Notes: generated by a model from the sequence alone, not told the origin. 64,000 nt of DNA from Candidatus Brocadia carolinensis (GCA_002009475.1 AYTS01000126.1:1-64000); one strand, 5' to 3'. Shown: positions 48,084 through 58,857, counted from the first letter of the stretch. Translations and numbers: made by a program.

Positions 48084-48255
48084 CGCTCACGATCAAATTT
48101 TTGTAGGGCGGACTGTGCCCGCCATGTTTAATCTCCTGTCTGCAATGTGCAGGAGGCAACTCTGGTAGGATACATGACTTTGTGTCCTTTGTACCTTTGT
48201 GGTTCAAACACAAACATACGTTAAAAAACCAATATAGCGGAAAAGGAGCTTTAAC
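48084..48255. other. Gap between cheR and cheB with repeat remnants
   Basis: It contains a solo CTTTGTGTCCTTTGTACC-type end (48179-48206), an orphan right arm of the CACAAAG cassette type, and GTAGGGCGGACTGTGCCCGC, a common palindromic repeat. No gene is seen. Confidence 0.55.
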
Positions 48256-49350
48256 ATGGCAAAAAAAATAAAGGTTTTGATTGTAGATGATTCTGCCGTT
48301 GTAAGAAAAATATTATCCACCGGCTTGAGCAGAGAGCAAGGAATTGACGTTGTAGGAACGGCGGCTGATCCATTTATTGCCAGGGACAAAATCCTAAATT
48401 TAAGGCCTGATGTAATCACCCTGGATGTAGAAATGCCCAGGATGGACGGCATCTCCTTTCTACAGAGATTGATGACATACTATCCTTTACCGGTTATTAT
48501 GGTCAGTTCATTAACACAAGCAGGCTGCGAAACTACGCTAAAGGCTTTAGAAATGGGTGCACTAGATTTTGTCGCAAAACCATCCCTGGATGTATCTCAG
48601 ACACTGAATGGGATAGTAACCGAATTGGCAGAAAAGATAAAAGAATCGGCAAGCGTTAAAATCAAAAAGAAAGAATATGCTAAAAATACTGACAAGAAAG
48701 ATACAAATATCAGGGGTGCTCAGTCAAATCATGCACTCATTAACAGCACGCACAAGATCATTGCAATTGGGGCATCAACAGGAGGAACGGAGGCACTCAA
48801 AGAGGTATTGGTGCAGATGCCGCCTGATGCACCGGGAATATTGATCGTACAACACATGCCTCAGTTGTTCACAAAATCATTTGCTGACCGGTTGAATTCT
48901 CTTTGTTCTATCGAAGTCAGAGAGGCGAAGGACGGTGACAGCGTTATTCCTGGTCTGGCGTTGATTGCACCGGGAAATTATCACATGGAATTAAGAAGAA
49001 ATGGCGCCCGATATTACGTAACAACAAACCAGGCACCTCCGGTTCGTCGCCATAGACCATCTGTCGAGGTGTTATTTGAATCGACTGCCAAATACGCTGG
49101 CGCTAATGCCGTGGGTGTGATTATGACGGGCATGGGCAACGATGGTGCAAAAGGGCTATTGAAAATGAGAGATTCAGGCGCCAAAACAATAGCCCAGGAC
49201 GAAGATAGCTGCGTGGTATTTGGCATGCCCAAGGAAGCAATCAAATTGGGTGCAGTCGATGCAATCGTTCCACTAAATAAAATTACCCCTACCATTCTAA
49301 CATCTTTAGAAAAGAAAACATCACATACACTCCTCTGCCAAAAGAGTTGA
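48256..49350 (+). CDS. cheB: Chemotaxis methylesterase CheB
   Basis: A 364-residue CheB: a receiver domain (VLIVDDSAVVRKIL, ITLDVEMPRMDGISF, DFVAKPS) and the esterase domain. Serine is in IAIGASTGGTEALK, histidine in IVQHMPQLFTKSFA and aspartate in GMGNDGAKG. It removes methyl groups from receptors when phosphorylated. A ribosome site AAAAGGAG precedes it. It ends the chemotaxis cluster. Confidence 0.96.
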   Translation: MAKKIKVLIVDDSAVVRKILSTGLSREQGIDVVGTAADPFIARDKILNLRPDVITLDVEMPRMDGISFLQRLMTYYPLPVIMVSSLTQAGCETTLKALEMGALDFVAKPSLDVSQTLNGIVTELAEKIKESASVKIKKKEYAKNTDKKDTNIRGAQSNHALINSTHKIIAIGASTGGTEALKEVLVQMPPDAPGILIVQHMPQLFTKSFADRLNSLCSIEVREAKDGDSVIPGLALIAPGNYHMELRRNGARYYVTTNQAPPVRRHRPSVEVLFESTAKYAGANAVGVIMTGMGNDGAKGLLKMRDSGAKTIAQDEDSCVVFGMPKEAIKLGAVDAIVPLNKITPTILTSLEKKTSHTLLCQKS

Positions 49351-49423
49351 TGGTGTCTAATAAAATGGACATTTGTTATATCGTATAAATTTTACATAAC
49401 ATGAAACATTGTTAATTTGTACG

Positions 49424-50814
49424 CTAGCCCCTATCCGCAATTGTATATAAAAATTTTTTTACCAACTTGAGATCGGTTGAAAAATGTATGTGGCAATAAG
49501 AACCAAGTACACGATTAGCAATAAGACCATCTCGCTTTGGTGTATTATCACCATATTTAAAAACCTCATACGCATATGGTGTTTCTGTAGATGTGTGCAA
49601 AGATGACCAATGAAATTCATGGGCCTTGAATATATCTCCTTTGCTGCACAGAAGAGTATCCTGAATTGTTTTTACCGTCACGTAGCCTAATCCCTGCCGT
49701 TTATTTTCCATCTTTGTTGTACCCTTCAGTATCCTACACATCTCATGAGTATTATTTTTAAAATCGACCAATTGTTCGAGCAAATACATCATTCCGCCAC
49801 ATTCTCCGTAGATGGCTATACCATTCTTGTGTGCCTTTCGAATAGACTCCTTCATGGTGGTATTTGCTGCAAGCATGGAAGCATGTAATTCCGGGAAACC
49901 ACCTCCGATATACAGCCCATCAATGTCTGCCGGGAGGTATTTATCATACAGAGGGCTAAAATACGTTAACTCTACCCCGTATAATTCCAGAAGGTCAAGG
50001 TTGTCCTGATAATAAAAATTAAATGCCTCATCAGCGGCAACGGCAATCCTGAAATTAAATTGTTCATGGGTTTCGGTAAAAACGGTCTTTTTAAATGGGG
50101 AAAGATCATTCGTGGAAGATGCGATATTGACTAATTTGTCAATATCCACGGTAGCCGACAACAATTTCCCAATCTTTTGATATGTGGCCTTTGAAAGCTC
50201 CTGTTCTGCTGATGGTACCAGTCCGAGGTGTCGTTCCGGCAGTCCTATTTCCCCGTCCAGAGGGAGATATCCAAGTACGGGGACATTGCAATTGCTTTCG
50301 ATAGATTTTTTAAGAGCAGTATAGTGCCGCTCACTTCTAACTCTGTTCAGGATTACTCCCTCTATTTTCACCTCTCTGTCGAAATGCTTGTATCCCAGCA
50401 CAATTGCACCTGCGCTGCGAGATAGCCCCTTTGCGTCCATTACCAACACAACGGGGGCATTTAATACCTTGGCAAGATGCGCAGTACTCCCCAATTCTGT
50501 CCCATCCAAGCAGCCATCATACAATCCCATCACACCCTCGATTACTGCCATATTCGATCCTGAGAAGGCATGTTCAAACAATTCCAGACACACATCATGC
50601 TCATGAGCCATGTATCCAGATTTCGTGAAGGTCTTTCTGTAAGGGCGGTATGATGTGAAGGATCGATATAATCAGGACCAACCTTAAATCCCTGAATACG
50701 ATAACCTTGGTCTTTTAACGCAGACATCAAACCCAGAGTGATGGTTGTTTTCCCCACGCCGCTGTGTGTACCGGCAATCAATATTCGTGGAAAGGAAGAT
50801 GAAGGTTGTTTCAT
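49424..50814 (-). CDS. cbiA: Cobyrinate a,c-diamide synthase CbiA/CobB, split by a frameshift as read
   Basis: CbiA amidates cobyrinate in B12 synthesis. The N-terminal part has the P-loop [18 protein letters not shown] and [13 protein letters not shown]. The rest, in another frame, has [28 protein letters not shown] and the glutaminase motif [13 protein letters not shown]. The two meet near 50605. A lost base, or loss of one copy of a 4-base ATGG repeat, would explain it (expected LDTWMAHEHD). The repaired length is about 463 residues. The break is of the missing-base class. Confidence 0.85.
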
Positions 50815-50883
50815 TCTTTGCTGGTATAATAATCAGGATTTGTAATGTATTTTGTCGTGCAATGATCAGAATTCACGCGTATC

Positions 50884-51678
50884 TTACTGCTTTTGTACAT
50901 TTTGTTTCTTTGTCCTGCCACCTTCATCCTCAAGTGCACGGTCTAAGCAGCTTTGCCATTTGCTGCCGTAATGTTTTTCCAGCCAGCCTTCAATATGCCC
51001 ATGCCACAGATTATACGCTTGTTTTACACTTTCAATTTTTGGATGTACCCTGGATGTATACAAAGCACAATCCGATTTGGGCACATCTACAAGAAAGTAT
51101 TCTGCAGGTTTTTCACCCCATGCTGCACTAACCTTGACTACATTTTCACACAAGTTTAACGTCTTCCGTATCTCTTCCGTTGTAAATCCGGGGGCAATTT
51201 TATTTAACAGTTTACGATCATCCTTGATCGCATAATATAACCGGAAGTCATGTTTGTGTTTCAGCGTAATATAGTCCGCTGGTGCAAGGTATTCATTGTA
51301 GACACAAGGAGCAGGGACATCGTGCATAAAACTATCAGACTTATCAGGAAATTCATTACAGCTATATGGCCGACACCTCTTACCAAAGATACCGCATCGT
51401 AACAATACGTTGGCAGCAAAACCTGCAGGTGTGTCAGATTGCTTCAAATAAAATTCCAGACATTTGCAAGGGTTGTACACGATATCCTTTGTCTGAAGAC
51501 TTGTGTAAAGCAGCTTGATCCCATAGGACGCATTCCTTCGTTTGAGAAACAGCTTTGACATGCCTAAATGGGATTGATTCCGTGGGATGCTCATAAAACA
51601 GCATATCCCATCGGTACAAATATCGTTGACGAGACCAATGTTCTTACCACAACCAATGATTTCGGAACCTGTTTTCAC
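50884..51678 (-). CDS. Cysteine-cluster protein (YkgJ-like)
   Basis: A 264-residue protein with many cysteines in the first half: CTDGICCF, NPCKCLEF and RCGIFGKRCRPYSCNEFP. The spacing resembles the YkgJ family, thought to bind zinc or an iron-sulfur cluster. The function is unknown. It starts at a GTG that overlaps the stop of the cbiQ-like gene, so it is coupled to the cobalamin cluster. Confidence 0.6.
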   Translation of the reverse strand: MKTGSEIIGCGKNIGLVNDICTDGICCFMSIPRNQSHLGMSKLFLKRRNASYGIKLLYTSLQTKDIVYNPCKCLEFYLKQSDTPAGFAANVLLRCGIFGKRCRPYSCNEFPDKSDSFMHDVPAPCVYNEYLAPADYITLKHKHDFRLYYAIKDDRKLLNKIAPGFTTEEIRKTLNLCENVVKVSAAWGEKPAEYFLVDVPKSDCALYTSRVHPKIESVKQAYNLWHGHIEGWLEKHYGSKWQSCLDRALEDEGGRTKKQNVQKQ

Positions 51679-52337
51679 AACAACACTCTTTCTCTTTCAC
51701 ATGAGGCTATAATTGTCTGGCTGCTATTCAACCTTACATTGTTTAAAAAAACTAAATTGTTACAAGAATTCAAGGATGAAACAATTATAATCCATGCCAC
51801 ACATGGACATTTTTTTACTCTCATAAATTCTATCTTATAAACAAAACCAGAAACAATACAGAGTAACGAAGCGATTATACCTGCTATAAATAAAAAATCC
51901 AGTGATGAGATTCGAAAATCTTTAGCACTCCACATTTCTCCATGAAATATGCGAATGATTGCAGCATTATCTAAGATGAGTAAAAGAAAACTTAGACTCG
52001 TCTTGACGACAATGCTGAGAAATATCCATACACCCCCAGAGGTGATCTCCAATTTCCAACAACCTATTTTCATTGACCAGCAGACCAATCCTTCCTTTAT
52101 AAAGGGCATGATTATTGACATGAAAAGTATGAATGGAATCAAAATACGTATTCTTTTCAATATCTGCCTTGCTGTAATGCTTGAGAGGAATGCCATGCCC
52201 AGGATTAACAGGAAATACAGTTCAAAATCCTTAAAACGGGTAATGGGAGTCAGGATTATACAGACAATAATGGCGAGAAAGGAGATGATTTTTGACCGTG
52301 GATCAAGGTTTTCTAAGAAACCAGGCATTTTAAGCAT
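51675..52337 (-). CDS. cbiQ: EcfT/CbiQ-like transporter membrane subunit with aberrant C-terminus
   Basis: The first half has FLENLDPRSKIISFLAIIVC, several membrane helices and the general layout of the T subunit of cobalt or B12-related ECF transporters. The usual C-terminal helix with Ala-Arg-Gly motifs that touch the ATPases is absent. The frame ends in a sequence of hydrophobic and then irregular residues that includes one end of a MITE (51742-51762). The frame nevertheless closes neatly over the GTGA start of the next gene. It may be a hybrid or truncated gene. Confidence 0.6.
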   Translation of the reverse strand: MLKMPGFLENLDPRSKIISFLAIIVCIILTPITRFKDFELYFLLILGMAFLSSITARQILKRIRILIPFILFMSIIMPFIKEGLVCWSMKIGCWKLEITSGGVWIFLSIVVKTSLSFLLLILDNAAIIRIFHGEMWSAKDFRISSLDFLFIAGIIASLLCIVSGFVYKIEFMRVKKCPCVAWIIIVSSLNSCNNLVFLNNVRLNSSQTIIASCERERVLL

Positions 52338-53285
52338 AGCACAGCCCCAATTCCACAGATCAAAAACAACAGAGCAGTAACATACACGATCTTTACCGCG
52401 GTATCAATCGACTTTAAAGTCAGTTGATTTTGAGCATCGCCAAGGAATGGTTTATCAACAACTTCACCCTGGTACGTACTTGGTCCCCCTAACAGAACTC
52501 CTAACGCTCCAGCTATTGCAGCCTCAGGAATACCACTGTTGGGACTTTCGTGTTTACGGCCATCACGAAAAGCGATCCGTAAAGACCTGGTAAAACCACA
52601 TCCGCAGAGAAATGAAGCGACAGGAATCAATACCGCGCAAATTCTTGCTGGTACGTAATTAGCCACATCATCAAATCGCGCCGATGCCCAACCAAATCGT
52701 ATATATTTCTCGTTTTTATATCCCACCATAGAGTCCAGGGTGTTTGCCGCCCTATACGCCATTGCACCGGACGGGCCTCCGAGAAAGGAATACAATAGCG
52801 GAGACACAATCCCATCGACGCTACCCTCAGCAACGGTTTCCACGCATGCCCTTACTATTTGCTCTTCATTAAGATGTGCAGTGTCCCTTCCTACGATCTG
52901 CGACAAAATCGTTCGGGCTTTTATTAAGTCGTTTTCTTTGAGAGACGCCATAATCTTTTTTTGCTTCATCCGCCAGGCTTTTGATAGAAATGGTGAAATA
53001 GATGCAAACAGCACCAATTATTGTTTCACAAGGAAAATAGCATTGTTTTGCTATGGACATTACGGCAAAAATTGTCAGGTACGTTCCCAACACAACGATC
53101 GTGGTTAACATGATTCCACTCACACGCTCTGACAGAGAAAATTTTCGTAATATCAATTCCGTATGTTCAATAAACCTCCCTATGAGTCGAACCGGATGAT
53201 ATGACCATTGCGGATCACCAAGTGCAATGTCCGTAAAATAGGCGACGGCAATCTGAATAAGACCAACATGCACGGGATTGATCAT
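52313..53285 (-). CDS. cbiB: Adenosylcobinamide-phosphate synthase CbiB/CobD, frameshifted in an A7 run as read
   Basis: CbiB attaches aminopropanol phosphate during B12 synthesis and is a membrane protein. The N-terminus has GDPQWSYHPVRLIGRFI; the second frame has ETVAEGSVDGIVSPLLYSFL, AYRAANTLDSMVGYKNE and FDDVANYVPAR, all hallmarks. They meet at A7 on the coding strand (52956-52962); one A fewer gives KSLADEAKKIMASLKENDL and 323 residues. The 3' end overlaps cbiQ by about 25 bases. Confidence 0.9.
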
Positions 53286-53314
53286 GGTGAAGAAAGTAGT
53301 CCGGCACCTACAAA

Positions 53315-53417
53315 AAAGGAGTCAGGCGTCAGAATTCAGCGATCAGAATTGATTACCACAATAACACCTCCTGTGGCTTTCCATTCTGAATTCTGAACTC
53401 CTGCGACTGACTCCTTT
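53315..53417. repeat. Inverted repeat of GTCAG/GAATTC units
   Basis: AAAGGAGTCAG at the left pairs with CTGACTCCTTT at the right, and AGAATTCAG/CTGAATTCT pair within. It lies between cbiB and dnaK. Similar GTGTCAG units occur at 39354-39384. Confidence 0.65.
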
Positions 53418-53443
53418 AGAAACAGGACACAAAATTTAAACAC

Positions 53444-53567
53444 TATAGTAAAGCCTAAAAAAGTTGTCATTGCGAGGACGCTAGCCCGAAGCATCTCTAT
53501 CATTGGATGCTTCGCTGTTGCTCGCAATGACCAGCAACACGCCAACTTATTTAACACGTTTACTATA
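53444..53567. repeat. GTCATTGCGAG palindromic element
   Basis: TATAGTAAA at the left and TTTACTATA at the right form terminal inverted repeats. Inside, GTCATTGCGAG pairs with CTCGCAATGAC. The right part (AACTTATTTAA) recurs at 57302-57327, so this is a mobile repeat family. Confidence 0.7.
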
Positions 53568-53615
53568 ATTTAAAAAACGTATGATTCAGCGACAAGGTAC
53601 TATGAATTTAAAAAA

Positions 53616-55484
53616 CTACTCTTTCACTTCATAATCAGCATCGATTATTTCATCCTCTCCGCCTTCCCCCTTCCTTCCTTTTGTTTTCTTCCCTTCATCA
53701 CCCGGAGGCGGTGGTGGTGGCTGTTCTCCCTGCTTGGCAGATTCCTGATACACCTTTGCACTAATTTCGTGCAAGGCACTGGTTAACGCATCCATCTTTT
53801 GCTGTATGTCCTTCTCTTCTTCCGTTTTAATTGATTCCTTTAACTCCGTAATCGCTGACTCAATCTTCTGCTTTTGAGCGGCATCGATTTTCCCGGCGAC
53901 GTCTTTCAAGGTTTTTTCTGCACTGTAAACCAGATTGTCTGCCTTATTTTTAGTTTCAGCCTTTTCTTTTGACCGTTTGTCCTGATCTGCATATTCCTGT
54001 GACTGCTTGACCATACGGTCAATTTCATCCTTATTCAGTTTGGTTGAAGCCGTGATTGTAATCTTTTGCTCATTTCCTGTACCCAGGTCCTTTGCATGGA
54101 CATTAATAATACCATTGGCATCGATATCAAATGATACTTCAACCTGGGGGACACCCCGTGGTGCAGGTGGAATACCAGATAAATGAAATCTCCCCAGCGT
54201 TACATTATCTCTGGCCATTGACCTTTCACCCTGTAAAACGTGCACTTCTACACTTGTCTGATTGTCTTCTGCAGTGGTAAAGACCTGGCTTTTTTTTGTC
54301 GGGATGGTTGTGTTTCTTTCAATGAGATGAGTAAAGACCCCACCAAGGGTTTCTATACCAAGTGACAGTGGTGTCACATCAAGGAGTACCAGATCTTTGA
54401 CCTCTCCAGATAATACTCCTGCCTGGATTGCTGCGCCCATAGCCACGCATTCCATAGGATCAATACCCCGTTCGATTTTTTTCCCAACATAATCTTCCAC
54501 AAATTTCTGAACGATGGGCATCCTTGTTGGACCACCCACCAGGATAACTTTGTGAATGTCATTTGGCGTCAACTTGGCATCTTTTAATGCCTGTTCAATC
54601 GAACGACCGCATCGATTAACGATGGGAGAAACCAATTGTTCCAGCTTCGCCTTTGTTATCGCATGAGTAAAGTGTTTTGGTCCTGAGGCGTCTGCCGTAA
54701 GGAATGGGAGATTAATGTCAGTTGACAAGGTAGTAGAAAGCTCTATCTTCGCCTTTTCTCCTGCTTCCCGCAATCTCTGCATTGCCATTTTGTCGTTTTT
54801 AAGGTCAATGCCATGCTCCTTCTTAAATTCTGAAACCAAGTAATCGACAATAGTATTATCCATATCCGTGCCGCCCAATTGGGTATCACCGCTGGTAGAC
54901 ACAACTTCAAATACTCCCTGGCCAAAATCCATTATGGTACAATCCAAAGTGCCACCGCCCAAATCGAAAACCAGAATTTTCTGGGATTCTTCCACCTTGT
55001 CCAAACCATATGCTAATGATGCTGCTGTTGGTTCGTTAATAATCCGGACAACATCCAATCCAGCAATAGTGCCTGCATCCTTCGTGGCTTGCCTTTGGTT
55101 ATCATTGAAATATGCGGGAACCGTGATTACGGCCTTTTCAACCCGCTCACCGAGAAATGCTTCAGCATCTTGTTTTATCTTCTGCAGAATAAATGCTGAG
55201 ATTTGCTGAGGGGTAAAGGTTTTATCGCGGATAGTAACTTTATAATCGGTGCCCATTTTTCTTTTAATCGCATAAATAGTACCATCCGGATTACTAACAG
55301 CTTGTCTCCGTGCAGGCTCCCCAACAAGTTTTTCACCATCTTTGGTGAAGGCAACATATGAAGGAAACGCCTTTCCGCCAACCGTTGCACCTTCTGCACT
55401 GGGAATAATCGTGGGTTTGCCGCCTATCAAAACAGATGCGGCAGAATTACTTGTCCCTAAGTCTATACCAATAATCTTTGCCAT
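53616..55484 (-). CDS. dnaK: Chaperone DnaK (Hsp70)
   Basis: A 622-residue Hsp70. [54 protein letters not shown] and [11 protein letters not shown] are the ATPase motifs. The substrate domain follows, and the C-terminus ends [12 protein letters not shown] after a proline- and lysine-rich linker. It starts three bases after the grpE stop. No dnaJ or hrcA is adjacent, and I found no CIRCE operator upstream. Confidence 0.97.
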   Translation of the reverse strand: MAKIIGIDLGTSNSAASVLIGGKPTIIPSAEGATVGGKAFPSYVAFTKDGEKLVGEPARRQAVSNPDGTIYAIKRKMGTDYKVTIRDKTFTPQQISAFILQKIKQDAEAFLGERVEKAVITVPAYFNDNQRQATKDAGTIAGLDVVRIINEPTAASLAYGLDKVEESQKILVFDLGGGTLDCTIMDFGQGVFEVVSTSGDTQLGGTDMDNTIVDYLVSEFKKEHGIDLKNDKMAMQRLREAGEKAKIELSTTLSTDINLPFLTADASGPKHFTHAITKAKLEQLVSPIVNRCGRSIEQALKDAKLTPNDIHKVILVGGPTRMPIVQKFVEDYVGKKIERGIDPMECVAMGAAIQAGVLSGEVKDLVLLDVTPLSLGIETLGGVFTHLIERNTTIPTKKSQVFTTAEDNQTSVEVHVLQGERSMARDNVTLGRFHLSGIPPAPRGVPQVEVSFDIDANGIINVHAKDLGTGNEQKITITASTKLNKDEIDRMVKQSQEYADQDKRSKEKAETKNKADNLVYSAEKTLKDVAGKIDAAQKQKIESAITELKESIKTEEEKDIQQKMDALTSALHEISAKVYQESAKQGEQPPPPPPGDEGKKTKGRKGEGGEDEIIDADYEVKE

Positions 55485-55487
55485 TTC

Positions 55488-56100
55488 TTAACCTCCTTTT
55501 TCCTCTTCTGGCTTTTCTGGATTCTGAATGTTTTCCGATATTTTTGATTTCTGAGATACAATCACTTTTGCAGCTCTTAACACTAAGGTATTTAACAGAT
55601 ACCCTTTTTGAATCTCTTCCACTACCGTATCTTCAGGCACCTCATCATTGACCTTTTGCATGACGACTTCATGCTTATAAACATCCAAAGGCAAACCAAC
55701 AGAAGGTATTGGCTCCAAGCCTTCTGTTTTCAAGATGCGTGAAAATTCCTTATAAATCATTTTAATCCCGTCAATAAAATCATTTGCTCTTGTATCCTTT
55801 GTTCCACAGGCTGCTTTGCCTAAACTTTCATAAATATCCAATAATTTCTTAATCAGCGATTCTGCAGCAGCACGCTCGATTGTTTGTCGCTCCTTTGCAG
55901 ACCATTTTTTATAATTCTCAAAATCTGCTGCCAGGCGTCGCATCGAGTCCTGAAGTTCGCTAATTCTTTTCTTATTAACCTCTAATTCCTGTTTTAGAGA
56001 TTGAATGATAACTTGTTGTTCTGCAAACAATACCTCGGAAGGCTGTACTATTTCAATTTTTTTCGGAAGGATTGGTATCCTTTTCTGTCTTATTTGACAT
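55488..56100 (-). CDS. grpE: Nucleotide exchange factor GrpE, frameshifted in an A7 run as read
   Basis: GrpE releases ADP from DnaK. The main frame has LAADFENYKKWSAKERQTIE and FSRILKTEGLEPIPSVGLPL, then a conserved C-terminal GYLLNTLVLRAAKV. The true start appears to be the ATG at 56100 (MSNKTEKDTNPSEK); an A7 run (56057-56063 as T on the plus strand) breaks the frame. With one A removed it reads SEKIEIVQPSEVLF and gives 203 residues. Otherwise translation could begin at an internal start near 56030. GrpE is usually essential, so a true null is unlikely. Confidence 0.88.
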
Positions 56101-56211
56101 GGCGTCTTACCCTAAATAATCTTCCCAAAATACAAATTTTGCAGAGCTATTTTACAAATCTGATTATAATATATAACTAAACTCTCTGTCAATGAATTGC
56201 TTCGGCATACG

Positions 56212-56910
56212 CTACATCCCGCCTTCCCGTATAATCTTTGCAAGAGTTGAAATCAGATGAGAGGGAATGTTAGTCCCGCGCAACCCTTTTATGGTTGCTT
56301 CAATGTCATAATGAACCCGTTTTATCTCAATACGGCCATCTTCCCATATTGCATACGATGCAGCAGGAATACCATCACGCGGCTGACCAACACTACCAGG
56401 GTTTACCACCGTAACACCCCGGATCATACGCACCATGGGAAAGTGGGTGTGGCCAAGGAAGACGAAGTCGGCAGAAACATCCTTTAATTCTGACTCCCAT
56501 TGTTCGTCAGAAACATCAGGCCTAAGATATTTATAAAGATCCCCGTCAGGAGACCCATGTGATAACAAAAATTTCTTGCCTTCTACCTCTAAAACCGTCA
56601 CTATGGGTAAATTACCCAAATAGTCTTTTTCCTCGTCATTTAAAACTACCATGGTAAACGCTTTTCCGGCGTCACTAAGTTCCCGATATTTCACGGAACA
56701 TCTGCAATCCGCATCTCTCCCAATAGCGTTGTCGTGATTTCCCCGAATCACTACGGTATTAGCAAAGCCTCTGATTCTTTCCATACAGAGCCTGGGATAG
56801 GGCCCGTAATTCACCAAATCACCAAGGCAAAAAACCATATCGGCACGTTCTGTCACCGCATCTAAAGCAGCCAGATTGCCATGAATGTCTGAAATAACAA
56901 GGATCTTCAC
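56212..56910 (-). CDS. Calcineurin-like metallophosphoesterase
   Basis: A 232-residue phosphoesterase of the YfcE/MJ0936 group. The metal motifs are complete: ISDIHGNLAAL, CLGDLVNYGP, VIRGNHDN, LSHGSPDG and LGHTHFPM. The physiological substrate is unknown; members hydrolyse phosphodiesters in vitro. It is a single gene with its own gap on either side. Confidence 0.88.
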   Translation of the reverse strand: MKILVISDIHGNLAALDAVTERADMVFCLGDLVNYGPYPRLCMERIRGFANTVVIRGNHDNAIGRDADCRCSVKYRELSDAGKAFTMVVLNDEEKDYLGNLPIVTVLEVEGKKFLLSHGSPDGDLYKYLRPDVSDEQWESELKDVSADFVFLGHTHFPMVRMIRGVTVVNPGSVGQPRDGIPAASYAIWEDGRIEIKRVHYDIEATIKGLRGTNIPSHLISTLAKIIREGGM

Positions 56911-57444
56911 ACAGGTGTCTTTCAGTGTGTAACATTAATAATATAGTAAAATGATGTATTATACTGTTATAATATCACGAATCAAGCGCTATCTGATACC
57001 ATTGAAAGCTAAACAAGATTATGGTATTGCTGTGTCAAAACTTCTTTTTTTTGTAAGGTTTTTCACAATCCTATTTACCCCTTATCAGGAGGTACAGATT
57101 GTTTATGAGAGAAAGATTGCTTCGCTCGCAATGACAACGCACCATATGTCATCAAAAGCATATCCTGTGTCATTGCGAGGGTCTTTTCCGAAGCAATCTC
57201 TCTATGACTGTCATTCCGAACAAAGCGAGGAATCTCATGGGTTTGCTTCGCTTGGGCTCGCAACTTCGGCTTCGCTGTCGCTCGCAATGACCAGTACCTG
57301 TTAACTTATTTAATACGTTCACTATGGATTAAGTCTTCGGCAACCTTCCCCCCTGTTTCCCTATGTTTACGGGGGAGACTATGGGGGGATGATTGAAATT
57401 CCGAAACCTTAAATTAGAGCTTCGACCTGGAGATCAAAATATTT
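56911..57444. other. Intergenic region filled with repeat elements
   Basis: It contains a GTCATTGCGAG/CTCGCAATGAC repeat cluster (about 57095-57327), with several copies in both directions, and a C/G-rich repeat (57336-57416) shared with 62553-62634. The small open frames there are repeat-derived. Confidence 0.65.
57336..57416. repeat. C/G-rich dispersed repeat, copy one
   Basis: TTCGGCAACCTTCCCCCC, GTTTACGGGGG and GAAATTCCGAAACCTTA follow each other in the same order and spacing as in the copy at 62553-62634. Confidence 0.7.
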
Positions 57445-58857
57445 ATGAAAATTGTTGAAAATCTTGTGACGTTTCGTTTACGGCTCAAAAATTCGCCGGG
57501 GACCTTAGGCAAGGTACTTACGGTCATCGGCAAGTCGGGTGGAAGTATGGGCAATATACAAATTATTCAGGCCGACAAGGATTTTAAAATCAGGGATCTG
57601 GCTGTTTATGTTAGCACGGACGAACAAGTCCAGGAAATCGTGGCCACTCTTTCAGCGCTTGGAAGGGACGTGGTTGAGGTTATTGCAGTTAAGGACAAGG
57701 TCTTTGAACTCCACGAAAAGGGAAAGATTTACTTAAGTAACCGCATCAGCATTACGACCTTTGAAGACCTCTCGCGGGTCTATACCCCTGGTGTAGCCAA
57801 AGTTTGCAGGGCGATTCAGACGCGTCCGGAACTGGCCAGAGAATATACGATTATCAGGAATACCGTCGCCGTCGTTACCGACGGCACAGCAATCCTGGGA
57901 TTAGGCGATATTGGTCCGGTTGCCGGAATGCCGGTTATGGAGGGAAAAGCCATGTTGTTCAAGGCATTCGGCAATATTGATGCATTTCCTATTCTCGTAA
58001 ATACGAAGGACACCGAGGAAATCATTAAAACGGTTGTTAACATCTCCCCCACCTTTGGTGGTATTAATCTCGAGGATATTTCAGCTCCCCGTTGCTTTGA
58101 GATCGAGAGACGGCTCAAGGAAGTTTTACCAATTCCTGTTTTCCATGATGACCAGCATGGCACAGCCGTTGTTTGTCTTGCCGGCCTCCTGAATGCCCTA
58201 AGAGTAGCTGGGAAAAAAATAGAAAACGTTTCTACGGTCATCAGTGGTGCAGGCGCGGCAGGAATATCGATCGCTCAGATGCTTATAGGTGCCGGAGCAA
58301 AGGGCATCGTGGTTTGTGATACCTCCGGTATCATTTACAAAGGAAGAGCGGCCAATATGAACACAGCAAAAGAGGCGCTTGCACAGATCACAAACCCAAA
58401 AAATGAAAAAGGCACAATTGCTGATGCGATGAGGGGTAAAGATGTTTTCATTGGTGTCTCCGGTCCAAATACTATTACCAGAGATATGGTAAAAACTATG
58501 CAAAAAGACTCTATCGTATTTGCTTTGGCAAATCCCAGCCCGGAGGTTGAACCAGATTTAATTGAGGATATCGCAAGGATAATTGCCACTGGCCGGTCAG
58601 ATTATCATAATCAAATCAATAATGTGCTTTGTTTTCCCGGTCTTTTTCGGGGGGCATTAGATAGCGGAGCAACAGCAATCACTGATACCATGAATATGGC
58701 AGCAGCTTACGCCATTGCACATGCTATTGAGGAAGAACACCTCTCCGAAGATTACATCATACCAAGTGTATTCAATGAAAAGGTGCATAAAGATGTGGCC
58801 AGGGCGGTAGCAGATGCTGCTGTTAAAAGTGGTGTGGCCACACGACACCTTCTTTAA
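57445..58857 (+). CDS. Malic enzyme with N-terminal ACT domain
   Basis: A 470-residue NAD(P)-dependent malic enzyme that converts malate to pyruvate and CO2. Residues 8-80 form an ACT regulatory domain (SPGTLGKVLTVIGKSGGSM). The catalytic part has RVYTPGVAKVCR, VMEGKAMLFKAFGNIDAFPI, VFHDDQHGTAVVCLAGLLN and VISGAGAAGISIAQML. Malic enzymes of this short prokaryotic type commonly lack the PTA domain. The ACT domain suggests amino-acid control. It stands alone. Confidence 0.93.
   Translation: MKIVENLVTFRLRLKNSPGTLGKVLTVIGKSGGSMGNIQIIQADKDFKIRDLAVYVSTDEQVQEIVATLSALGRDVVEVIAVKDKVFELHEKGKIYLSNRISITTFEDLSRVYTPGVAKVCRAIQTRPELAREYTIIRNTVAVVTDGTAILGLGDIGPVAGMPVMEGKAMLFKAFGNIDAFPILVNTKDTEEIIKTVVNISPTFGGINLEDISAPRCFEIERRLKEVLPIPVFHDDQHGTAVVCLAGLLNALRVAGKKIENVSTVISGAGAAGISIAQMLIGAGAKGIVVCDTSGIIYKGRAANMNTAKEALAQITNPKNEKGTIADAMRGKDVFIGVSGPNTITRDMVKTMQKDSIVFALANPSPEVEPDLIEDIARIIATGRSDYHNQINNVLCFPGLFRGALDSGATAITDTMNMAAAYAIAHAIEEEHLSEDYIIPSVFNEKVHKDVARAVADAAVKSGVATRHLL

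Noticed and set aside
53286-53615. Cobalamin riboswitch upstream of cbiB
   Set aside because: The segment is accounted for by two repeat elements and lacks a recognisable B12-box.
56101-56211. CIRCE operator upstream of grpE-dnaK
   Set aside because: The TTAGCACTC/GAGTGCTAA inverted repeat is absent.
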